A stretch of DNA of 16,768 nt from JAGHKQ01 sp041920565. GTDB lineage: Bacteria > Bacillota > Bacilli > Bacillales > Bacillaceae_G. The notes below the pieces were generated by a model. It saw only the letters and a list, made by a program, of their open reading frames with translations, did not search any database and was not told the origin of the DNA. The stretch spans positions 1 to 16,768 of the forward strand of contig JBHGXS010000114.1 in NCBI GenBank assembly GCA_041920565.1, in the 5' to 3' direction. Below are positions 5,764 to 14,000 of this stretch, piece after piece; positions within the stretch are counted from its first letter, which is position 1; each line of letters opens with the position of its first letter. The position numbers and the translations under genes are program-made.

Positions 5764-7503
5764 TTGAAGCGATACATTCCAAAAGGGGTGATAGAAAAGC
5801 AATACAGCTGGGAATGGGTAAACTACAAGCTTTACTATCGGTTATCACAAGTAAATTCGGTCAGGGAACTGGATTCATCCATACTCCATTTATTGCAAGT
5901 ACAAGAAAAACAGCTTCCGATGCTTCGCAGTCTTGCGAGTGCAACAGCAATCAATGTTACACCGGTTCCGGATGAAATAAAGTTTTACACAACGGAGCTA
6001 GAAACGGCAGAAGAATTATATAATCGAGAGTATCAGCTCCTTCAAGAGTACTATAGCTACCAAATTTACTTTTTACGAACATTGACATATGGACATATGC
6101 CTCTCCAGGGTTTAATTGAAAGTCAAATTGAACAAGTTAACACATTGTTGAGTGTAATAAAGGTATATAAAGCGAAGGAGGAAGCTAAAAAACAAGCTCT
6201 TCTTCAGCCGGCTGTTCCTTTTGATGCCGAACTTGAAAAGGGGTACCGGCTGGAACGAGTAGCAGCCAACTTGACGTATCCAACCTGTATTACATTTGAT
6301 AATAAAGGCGCCGTATATGTTATTGAGGCGGGCTATGCATATGATGAGCCGAAAAAAGGACGCTTATTAAAACTTGATGAAAATACCGTCATAGAAATCA
6401 TAAACAACTTAGAAGGACCTGTTACCGGTGTAATATGGAAAGACGGCTTTCTGTATGTAGCGGAAAGCAATATAAAAGGGGAAGGAAACCAAGGAGGCTG
6501 TATTCTTAAGATAGGGGAAGATGGAACTCGGGAAGTCATTGTATCAGGCCTTGCTACGTATGGAGATCATTTTACAGGAGACGTCATATTCGGACCTGAT
6601 AACCGATTATATTTTTCAGTAGGAACAGCCACTAATTCCGGTGTAGTTGGTCCTGATAATGGCAGCTGGCTCAGTCTTCATCCAAAGTTTCATGATAAAC
6701 CAGCACGTGCTTATGAACTGGATTCACAAAATTTTATAAGCAAGGATGCGAAAATTACAGGAGCCTTTCATCCGTTCGGTGAACAGACAACAGAAGATAA
6801 AGAACAAGTCCCCAGCACATTATTTGCAACAGGGGTCGTTTACAGCTGCAATCCTGACGGAAGTCACTTGCGTATTATTGCGGACGGGTTTCGAAACACA
6901 TTTGGAATGGCTTTTTCTCCGTTTGACGGAAAACTGTATGCAACAGACAATGGAGCGGACTCTCGCGGTACGAGACCAGTTGAAAATGACTGGGACCATT
7001 TTTGGTTGGTAGAAGAGAACGGATGGTACGGTTGGCCTGACTTTTTCAGTGGATTGCCTGCTATTTTGCCGCATTTTACGAAAAAAGGAAATCCCACTCC
7101 GTTATTTTTATTAAAGCAGCACCCGAAATTAGCTATGCAGCCGATAATAAGATTCGCAGCCAATACATCATCCAATAAATTTGATTTTTCCACAAACAAA
7201 AGCTTTGGTCATGTCGGCGAAATCTTTGTTGCACAGACCGGTGCAATCAGCTATAAACCGGGTACGGAAGCTCCGGGCTTCCGAGTGGTGCGTGCCGATT
7301 TACAAACCGGTCAAATCCGTGATTTTCTTGTTAATACAAAAGCAGAAGAAAATCCACATGGCCCGATTCGTCCGGTGCAAGCCAAATTCAATCCAGCGGG
7401 AGACACTTTATATATAGTTGACTTCGGTATACTGGGGAACTATGCGGCAGGCACAAAGCCAAAGCCGAATACAGGATCCATATGGAAAGTTGTGAAAGAA
7501 TGA
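5764..7503 (+). CDS. PQQ-type sugar (glucose/sorbosone) dehydrogenase-like beta-propeller with N-terminal helical domain
   Basis: Residues from about 160 to 579 form a GSDH-type six-bladed propeller. GDHFTGDVIFGPDNRLYFSVG carries the His (about 269) that matches the catalytic base of soluble glucose dehydrogenase. FRNTFGMAFSPFDGKLYATD supplies the Arg-Asn pair (377-378) that binds PQQ in the family, and NGWYGWPDFFSG matches the conserved GGNYGWP-like turn. Residues 1-159 are predicted helical, rich in Tyr, Glu and Leu, and are not part of the usual family. No signal peptide is visible, although soluble PQQ dehydrogenases are normally exported. I prefer TTG 5764 because GGGGGTG ends 6 bases before it; in-frame TTG 5731, ATG 5749 and GTG 5755 are alternatives. 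Its 3' end overlaps the next gene. PQQ and sugar use are family inferences. Confidence 0.82.
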   Translation: MKRYIPKGVIEKQYSWEWVNYKLYYRLSQVNSVRELDSSILHLLQVQEKQLPMLRSLASATAINVTPVPDEIKFYTTELETAEELYNREYQLLQEYYSYQIYFLRTLTYGHMPLQGLIESQIEQVNTLLSVIKVYKAKEEAKKQALLQPAVPFDAELEKGYRLERVAANLTYPTCITFDNKGAVYVIEAGYAYDEPKKGRLLKLDENTVIEIINNLEGPVTGVIWKDGFLYVAESNIKGEGNQGGCILKIGEDGTREVIVSGLATYGDHFTGDVIFGPDNRLYFSVGTATNSGVVGPDNGSWLSLHPKFHDKPARAYELDSQNFISKDAKITGAFHPFGEQTTEDKEQVPSTLFATGVVYSCNPDGSHLRIIADGFRNTFGMAFSPFDGKLYATDNGADSRGTRPVENDWDHFWLVEENGWYGWPDFFSGLPAILPHFTKKGNPTPLFLLKQHPKLAMQPIIRFAANTSSNKFDFSTNKSFGHVGEIFVAQTGAISYKPGTEAPGFRVVRADLQTGQIRDFLVNTKAEENPHGPIRPVQAKFNPAGDTLYIVDFGILGNYAAGTKPKPNTGSIWKVVKE

Positions 7504-8033
7504 ATTCGTATTGGGGAAAAGACATTCGCCTTTCATTTGTTTCGTTTCAAAGCATGTCGTCAACACAGAGGCTGCTGTATGCTTCCGTATCAGTGGCAAT
7601 TGCAACAATGTTACAAAGCACTGGCGTCATTGTTCCGGTATTCAGCGCTCTTGCCACGGCACCCATTATTTTATGTATTTTATTCATTCCTGGCTATGGT
7701 TTTATTTCTTATTTTGTTGTTTGCCTTCTATTGCTGCTGTTGCAGCCAAGTGAACTGATTGTTTTTGCATTTACAACAGGATTGTTAGGTCTTGCAATCG
7801 GCTATGCCTATGTATTGTTTAAAATAAGAATCATAATTGTCTCCATCGGTGCATGTGCACTCACGAGCGGAATCGAATTGCTTTTATTCCTGTTTCACTT
7901 TCCTATACTTGGACCATTATCCTCTCAACAAGATCATATATTTCCTTTTCTTATCTTGTTTTCATTCATTTACAGCTGGATTTGGACAGAAGCAATCAGA
8001 GGAATCATTCAAAAACTATTTTCCGCACAGTAA
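7500..8033 (+). CDS. Multi-pass membrane protein, translationally coupled to the dehydrogenase-like gene
   Basis: About 177 residues with five to six hydrophobic segments, including APIILCILFIPGYGFISYF, a leucine run near residues 78-83, and FPFLILFSFIYSWIW near the end. The N-terminus is hydrophilic and probably cytosolic. Its size and the start of its first helix region recall ECF transporter S-components or DUF2232-type proteins, but I cannot confirm either. The ATG at 7500 overlaps the preceding stop as ATGA, a typical coupling arrangement. An in-frame ATG at 7482 inside the upstream gene would add six residues. No strong ribosome binding site supports either start. Co-translation suggests that it works with the dehydrogenase-like protein, perhaps as its membrane partner. 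Confidence 0.8.
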   Translation: MNSYWGKDIRLSFVSFQSMSSTQRLLYASVSVAIATMLQSTGVIVPVFSALATAPIILCILFIPGYGFISYFVVCLLLLLLQPSELIVFAFTTGLLGLAIGYAYVLFKIRIIIVSIGACALTSGIELLLFLFHFPILGPLSSQQDHIFPFLILFSFIYSWIWTEAIRGIIQKLFSAQ

Positions 8034-8104
8034 CCTTTATCTCCATAATGAGGTATATCTTCCGCACCAATGGAAACTCTATCAGTTGTATTAAGAAGAA
8101 AAGG

Positions 8105-8449
8105 ATGAGTGAAGTGAACGGATCAGACCAATTTCAAGTGTATGAAGTGCCATGGGATGAGCTAACCGCAGCTCTTCGGAGCGAAATGAAAAAACAAGTC
8201 GGCGCCGACATTATCGACCGAATCGTTTGCGACCTGGAAGACGGCTTTGAAGTATACACCTACATTCAAGGGGACCTAGACTATGAATACGTAGAAGCAC
8301 TAAACCGAAAATACGGAACGGATGCAAAAGTCCCTAACATCTTAACGTTGATGCTCTTATCATCCATATATGGAGTAAAAGAAGAGGACATTCGGCTGCA
8401 TGCGGATCATAAGGAAAATCCGGTTGTGGAAGTGTATGTAAAGAAGTAG
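8105..8449 (+). CDS. Small acidic soluble protein of unknown function
   Basis: About 114 residues, acidic, with no signal peptide or membrane segment. It begins MSEVNGSDQFQVYEVPWDEL and shows alternating helix and strand predictions: a helix around LRSEMKKQVGADIIDRIV, strands in FEVYTYIQGD, and a C-terminal HADHKENPVVEVYVKK strand. It lies 71 bases after the membrane protein gene, on the same strand, with no terminator between, so it may close a three-gene unit. The frame extends upstream without a good start. ATG 8105 has only a weak purine-rich site; GTG 8114, behind AAGGATG, is a reasonable alternative. I do not recognise the family. Confidence 0.7.
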   Translation: MSEVNGSDQFQVYEVPWDELTAALRSEMKKQVGADIIDRIVCDLEDGFEVYTYIQGDLDYEYVEALNRKYGTDAKVPNILTLMLLSSIYGVKEEDIRLHADHKENPVVEVYVKK

Positions 8450-8450
8450 G

Positions 8451-8480
8451 AAGGCTGCCGGTTTCGCTAGGCAGTCTTTT
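8451..8480 (+). terminator. Rho-independent terminator
   Basis: AGGCTGCC (8452-8459) pairs with GGCAGTCT (8470-8477), with one G-U pair, around a loop GGTTTCGCTA. TTTT follows. It lies two bases after the stop of the small acidic protein. Confidence 0.8.
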
Positions 8481-8512
8481 AGTATTGATGGCAACAATAA
8501 ACATTCAATACT
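8481..8512. repeat. Inverted repeat in the long spacer
   Basis: AGTATTGA (8481-8488) and TCAATACT (8505-8512) form a perfect 8-bp dyad around 16 bases. No T-tract follows on either strand, so it does not look like a terminator. It lies just downstream of a possible tiny minus-strand ORF, and its purpose is unknown. Confidence 0.35.
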
Positions 8513-8522
8513 CTTGCCGCTC

Positions 8523-8606
8523 TTAGAGAGACCTCATAAGTTGAAATACATTTCCTACTATTGCTAATCTCTCAATTATATGTCCTTTATTTAAATACCA
8601 ATCCAA
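8523..8606 (-). CDS. Possible very small minus-strand ORF (27 residues)
   Basis: A TTG codon (8606-8604, minus strand) is preceded by GAGGAGG (8619-8613) at 6-base spacing, an excellent ribosome binding site. The frame encodes a mildly amphipathic peptide beginning MDWYLNKGHIIERLAIVGNV and ends at TAA (8525-8523). An in-frame ATG at 8621 gives five more residues but overlaps the binding site. Against it: the length is short, there is no clear promoter and I recognise no family. It is the only coding candidate in the 8450-8812 spacer, which otherwise holds inverted repeats and promoter-like motifs. Confidence 0.3.
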   Translation of the reverse strand: MDWYLNKGHIIERLAIVGNVFQLMRSL

Positions 8607-8716
8607 TGGTTTCCTCCTCATCTATGTAAAGCTTCTATAGAATTGTTTATATGTGACAACCATCTATTTTTTTACCTTTCGTATGTACTATTTTTTCGCT
8701 GCAAATGATGGACTTC

Positions 8717-8747
8717 TTGTCATATATCCTGTCTCTTTACATATAAG
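8717..8747 (+). promoter_or_regulatory. Promoter candidate for the vWA-tubulin operon
   Basis: Two readings overlap. A sigma-E-like one uses GTCATATA (8719-8726) and CATATAAG (8740-8747) with 13 bases between, close to the mother-cell consensus but one base short and lacking the final T. A sigma-A-like one uses TTGTCA (8717-8722) with TATAAG (8742-8747) at an over-long 19-base spacing. I cannot decide between them. Transcription would start near 8753. Confidence 0.35.
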
Positions 8748-8754
8748 TTTTAAA

Positions 8755-8777
8755 GATAACCTTTGTCTGGGGTTATC
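8755..8777 (+). promoter_or_regulatory. Leader inverted repeat upstream of the vWA gene
   Basis: GATAACC (8755-8761) and GGTTATC (8771-8777) are a perfect 7-bp dyad separated by TTTGTCTGG. It starts right where transcription from the promoter candidate would begin and ends 19 bases before the ribosome binding site. It could be an operator or a 5' mRNA hairpin. Confidence 0.35.
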
Positions 8778-8812
8778 CAAATTCATGCAGGTGACAAAAG
8801 GTGGCGACACAC

Positions 8813-11002
8813 ATGAAGAAACTCCTTCTTATTGCCACAGGCTTCGTTTTTGTAATGTCCTTGTTTGCAGGTCAAATCTATGCTCAGGGGATAGAAGAAA
8901 AGGAAAAAGTAGTTGCGCTCGTGTACGATGATTCGGGAAGCATGAGGGAGATTCAAAATGCGGACAAAACGAAAACGCCGATTTATCGCTGGCTCTATGC
9001 GAACTATGCGCTGCAGAGCTTTATCGGCTTGTTGGGTGAACGAGATTCCTTTTTTTACGTTCCGATGAGCCAGCCAAATCAAGTAGTGCCGGTGAATCTT
9101 GCTTCGGAAAAACGACAGGAAGAAATGAACGCGATTCGTAAATGGAATGAAGCAAAAAATACTCCTTTTGAATCTGTCGCGACCGCAATACATGAGCTGA
9201 AGACAAGAGCGGAACAAGAACGAAAAAAAGAATATTGGCTCATTGTGTTAACTGACGGGGCTTTTAATAAGCTTGAGGAGCAGCGAGATCTGATCTCTAA
9301 GACGCTAAAAGATTTTACAAAAGGGATGAAAGAGAAGGGGATTGGAACACATGCAGTGTTAATTACAATTGAATCAAAACTTCAGCCCCAAGAACAGCAG
9401 CAAATGGAGCTGTTTAAAACGATTTGGAAGGAAATGACGCACGGAATCATTATTCCAAGCGAAGATGACAACGGAATTATTGACAGTATTAATCAGGTTG
9501 CCGCGATGATGGCGAATCGCGACAGCACCCCTCTTATAAACGACGGACTGCAAGTGAAGTTTACCAACAATGAAGCGCTCGTTACCTCTTTATTTCCGCT
9601 TACACGTCTTACTATCGTACAACAATCGAACAGTCAGCAAATCGTTCCTCTCATTCAAGAAGTCCGTATGAAAAACAAATCATCACCTTTCCGGCTTACA
9701 GGACCGTTTGAAACGATAACACCGCCGAGTTCAACACCGGGCAGTCCGCTTATTCACGGTTATCTTTCTCATATAACAGGGTCAGAAGAAGTTCTTTCGC
9801 CCGGGGTCTACACTATCAAATTTAACACTTCGATCACCGACAAAAATGACCTTGCGTTTTTGGGAGAGCCGGCGCTTGATTATGCCATCGCTCTTTACCG
9901 TAAAGGGGAGAACGGCAAGCTTTCAAAGGATGCTAAAACATTTTTTAAATCGAGCCCAATGATGTTAGAGGTAACTGTGCTGGAAAGAGGAACAAATAAG
10001 CCGTTGTCGATGAAAGGTATGGATGTTTCTTCGTTATTTTCAGCGACCGTTACAGTAGAAGGAAAAGAAGAACGGCTGACGTGGAATGAAAAGCGGCAAG
10101 TATTCCAATATGAATTTTCCATGCCGAGTCAAGCCGTCACAGGAACAATAGATATTCGTGTCAATGGGCTATATAAGCAAACAAAAGAAATATACCTGCA
10201 GCCGATGTCAGAGCGAAAGCTGGAAATCAATGTTCTGACAAAAAACTGGTCACAGAAAGTAAGCAAACTGGAGAATTCCGAACCAATCATATTACAACCG
10301 ACAGTGAATGGCCAGCCCATCACAACAGAAGAATTGAAAAAAGTATTTCCAAATGTTCAAGTGAAGCTTTCGAAAGATATTCCGTATGAATTAAAACAGA
10401 AAAACAATCAGCTATACGTTTACATTTGTCCTGATATAAAGGGAATGTTGAATGTAACAAAAACCGGTCATATCCATGGAACAGTGGAGATGAAAGGGTT
10501 ATATCCGGGCGAGTATGGAGAAACGGATCTTGCTTTATTCATACAAAACACATCCTTTATAGAACGAAATAAAACTGTTCTGGAATGGTTTGTTCCGACC
10601 TTGCTTACAGTCTTAGGTATGGGATTTTTAGCAATAGGATGGATTGTCCGTCCGCGGTTTAACCGAAAAGCGTTGTTGTACTTTGAAATGCGGCAAGCGC
10701 TCAAGTCCCACTTAGATGAACCGCCGGAGCCGGAGCTGCTTGTATCCCATTGGTTTTCTCATTATATCGGTATTCCATATCGGGCGGAGCGTAAAACAAT
10801 TCAATCCCTGCACGTCATAGCCAGAAAAGGAACAAACTCCATTTGGGTTGCCAAAGAAACTCAAGTAAGCGGAATGGTTATCGACGGTTCCAAGCTGGAA
10901 GAAGAGGACATCGGAAAAGAATACATTCCTCTTTATCCGAACCAAACGGTCATCATTGATCGAGGGTATTGTACAGAAGTGTATCGTTACGAATGTGATT
11001 GA
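8813..11002 (+). CDS. Membrane-anchored von Willebrand factor A (vWA) domain protein
   Basis: A 729-residue protein. It has a signal peptide (residues 1-24, ending QIYA before QG), then a vWA domain with an intact metal-ion-dependent adhesion site: D39-x-S41-x-S43 in VVALVYDDSGSM and the later Asp148 in YWLIVLTDG. Residues about 230-585 are beta-rich and look like tandem extracellular sandwich modules. One transmembrane helix follows, WFVPTLLTVLGMGFLAIGWI at about residues 592-611, then a cytosolic tail of about 115 residues. ATG 8813 is preceded by AAAGGTGG (8797-8804). The topology puts the metal-binding domain outside and the tail inside. The tubulin-like gene starts 32 bases after its stop, suggesting that the tail contacts that protein. 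The outside ligand is unknown. Confidence 0.88.
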   Translation: MKKLLLIATGFVFVMSLFAGQIYAQGIEEKEKVVALVYDDSGSMREIQNADKTKTPIYRWLYANYALQSFIGLLGERDSFFYVPMSQPNQVVPVNLASEKRQEEMNAIRKWNEAKNTPFESVATAIHELKTRAEQERKKEYWLIVLTDGAFNKLEEQRDLISKTLKDFTKGMKEKGIGTHAVLITIESKLQPQEQQQMELFKTIWKEMTHGIIIPSEDDNGIIDSINQVAAMMANRDSTPLINDGLQVKFTNNEALVTSLFPLTRLTIVQQSNSQQIVPLIQEVRMKNKSSPFRLTGPFETITPPSSTPGSPLIHGYLSHITGSEEVLSPGVYTIKFNTSITDKNDLAFLGEPALDYAIALYRKGENGKLSKDAKTFFKSSPMMLEVTVLERGTNKPLSMKGMDVSSLFSATVTVEGKEERLTWNEKRQVFQYEFSMPSQAVTGTIDIRVNGLYKQTKEIYLQPMSERKLEINVLTKNWSQKVSKLENSEPIILQPTVNGQPITTEELKKVFPNVQVKLSKDIPYELKQKNNQLYVYICPDIKGMLNVTKTGHIHGTVEMKGLYPGEYGETDLALFIQNTSFIERNKTVLEWFVPTLLTVLGMGFLAIGWIVRPRFNRKALLYFEMRQALKSHLDEPPEPELLVSHWFSHYIGIPYRAERKTIQSLHVIARKGTNSIWVAKETQVSGMVIDGSKLEEEDIGKEYIPLYPNQTVIIDRGYCTEVYRYECD

Positions 11003-11034
11003 TTTTTAACTACGAGCATCGGAGTGTGAGTGAA

Positions 11035-14000
11035 ATGAGCATACAACCGACAATCTTAATTGGTCTTGGCGGTATCGGGAGCACAATCGCAAGCAATGTG
11101 TATGAACAAATTCCGTTTGAGAAACGAAAAAAAGTTGCCATTCATGTGTTTGATACAGACATAAATATGATTAACAAGCTGTCTCATATCCGCAAGTATG
11201 TGACGCAAACGAGTTCCATCAAAACCCCTCGTGAATATTTGGCAGAGGATCCGGCCATCCAGGATTGGTTTCCGATAGATCCGACGATATTGGATAAACC
11301 GTTAACAGAGGGAGCGGGTCAGCTTCGTGTGATGTCCCGATTGGCGCTTCGAGCCGCCATGCAGGAGGATAAGTTAACGGCGTTTTGGCAAGAAATCGAA
11401 AAAATTTTCCCGGTTACCAGTGATAAAACAGAATACGGGGTGCGTGTCATTATCATCACCTCGTTAGCCGGAGGAACTGGATCGGGGATGTTCTTGCAGA
11501 TTGCGCTTTATTTACGGGAAATGCTCCGGAAAAAGTTGCGTCACAACAATATTATCATTCGAGGGGCATTTTTGCTTCCGGATGTATTAGTAAAAACAAG
11601 AACCATCAGCAAAAAAGAATTTGAATCGGTGCAGGCGAACGGATATGCATCGCTAAAAGAACTGAATGCGATTACTTTGAGTTCATCCGGTGAGTTGTTT
11701 AAACGAGAAGGAGTCACAATCCAACTGGAGTACCGGCCGGATCAAGTAGATGTGGAAGGAAGAAAAACACATGCGATTTCGGAGAAGCATTTGCCGTTCA
11801 ACTATTGCTTTTTATATGATTATGAAAACTTGCATGGACACCATTTGTTGACTCTTTCAGATTATATGGAGCAAATGACGTCTACTATATACTTGCAGCT
11901 GTTCAGTCCAATTTCTGCGAATCATTTGTCACAAGAAGATAATCAAATTCAACAATTGTCGGATTCGAACGGAAAAGCGCGATATTGCGGAGCAGGAGCG
12001 GCAAAATTGATTTATCCGTACGAACATATTGTCGAGTATTGCGCGTTAAAGTGGGCTGTGCAAGGGTTAGAGGAATCTTGGCTGTATCTGGATGATTTAT
12101 ATGAAGAGAAGCAGCTGCGCTATGAAATTGATGTGCGCAAAGGGATTCACCGCGATAAGCTGGAGCGTGGCAAAAGCTTCGTGGAAGACTTGGAGCACTT
12201 AGCAACAAGACCGGAACGGCCGCATCCGTTCTACAAGCAAATCTTTTTTGAAGCAAGAGAAGGGGCAGAAACCGGAAGGATCGGCACGTCAAAAGCAAAG
12301 CTGTTTTTAGAAGCAGTCGAGCATTATGTGGCAACAACCATTCAAAAAGATGAGGAACTGAATAAGCTGCAGAAAGCGTGTAAAATTTCTAATGCCAAAT
12401 TAAAAATCAAGGAACAAATAAAAGGGGAAGTAGCCCGGGTAGATGCAGCCATTAAATTATACGCTTATCAAATTGAAACCCGCGCGTATGAATATGTAAC
12501 TACTCTTGCGTACGATATTTTAGATGCCGATCAACATGCGCCGTCCGGCAGTGAAGGACAATCCTATCAGCTTAATACATGGTTTTTAAAGAAACCTGCT
12601 CCGGTTCATCCGATTACGGCCAGGTATATGTTGTATGAAATGAAAAAGCTGGTCCAACAGCGCATTGCCTCACTTCGAGAGACAAACGACCATAGACGGA
12701 ATATAATCCAAAACTATGATAAAAAATTTAATGTCAGCCGTATCGATGGCAATGTGGGAGCGGTTCGCCGCGTGGAAACGGCGCAAAAGCAAGGGGTATT
12801 TGGCAAGCTATTTAAAAATGAGCTGAAAGTGTTCCGCCGTGAATTTGAAGAAGTGATTCCGCAGTATGTGACGAAATTAAATGAGTATCGCAAGGATTTA
12901 CTGTTGGAGCTCGTACTCTCATCGCTAGAGAAATCCATTGATACGATGATTTCCATTTGGGAGCGGTTCTTTGACAACCTGCATGAGACACGGGAAAATC
13001 TGCAGTTGGAGATTGAACGTCGCGGAATCGAGTTCGAAGGAAGAACAAATCCGACAAACGTCTACGTTTTAGCATCTAAAGAAATGCAGGAACAGATGTG
13101 GAACAGCATTTATCGCAACATCGACAGCGGCACACTTCCAAGGGATATTTCTTCGGAAATTTACTTGAGTCATTATCGTCAATATTGTAATCAAGCAGAT
13201 AGTAGTCAGCCTGTCAAAATAGAAGAGTTTTACCGTCAAAATGTAGTAGCTTACTGCCGGAAAGAACTGCAAAATCGTTTCCAAGATAAACTGGCGTTGA
13301 ACGTTATACAGGCGCTTCGTAAGGAAGCAAGCTTAAAAGGAGAAGAAGTTGATGTCTACGTAAGCGATAAAGTTGGCGAGCTTATGCATTTATCAAGCCC
13401 GTTTATCCCAAAAATCGCGAAACATCGGGAACTGCATTATTGGGGCATTCATCCGGAAGCGAAAAAAGAATTGAACGAACAGACTGTGCAAGAACTGTTT
13501 GATGAAAAGGACATAACAGACAAAGCGTTTTCGCAATATGAGCTCATTTGCTACCGTGCGCATTACGGTTTATCCATTCAAGATTTTCCGAAATTTTCTG
13601 CGGGGCAGGCATTAAACGGCTTTAGCGATGAAAGAGGAGAATACTTTCAAGCCTACTATAGAAAAATCAATAAATTGAACCAAAAAAAATCGAATATTAC
13701 GCCGCATTTGGATAAAAATTGGCATCTTCCGGCGTTTATGCCGGATTTAAACCCAAGTCAAGCACAGCTTGACCATAATAAATGCAATCGCGCCTTCTTG
13801 GTTGCGCTCATCTATCGCTGGGTCAGTCATGCGAAGCTTGATATAGAATTCGTATATCAATACAATGGGATTGGCAGCAGTTCGTTAATTCAGTCCATGG
13901 GTAAATATGTAAGAGGGGAACTGCACAAACTCCATCAAGCGCTTCTTCATAATCCGTTTATTTATGAAAATATAATGGAGCGGTACGAAACGGAAAAAGA

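Noticed and set aside
7837..8104. Upstream extension of the small acidic protein frame toward 7853, and an overlapping ORF from 7837
   Set aside because: These stretches overlap the membrane protein gene in other frames, have no ribosome binding site, and give Ser/Phe/Tyr-rich text typical of out-of-frame hydrophobic coding DNA.
8783..9217. 144-codon minus-strand ORF over the start of the vWA gene
   Set aside because: It lies over the signal peptide and metal site of a clear vWA protein and has no independent support.
11903..12337. 144-codon minus-strand ORF inside the tubulin-like gene
   Set aside because: The plus strand carries a continuous, family-consistent protein here; the minus frame has no ribosome binding site and reads as a shadow.
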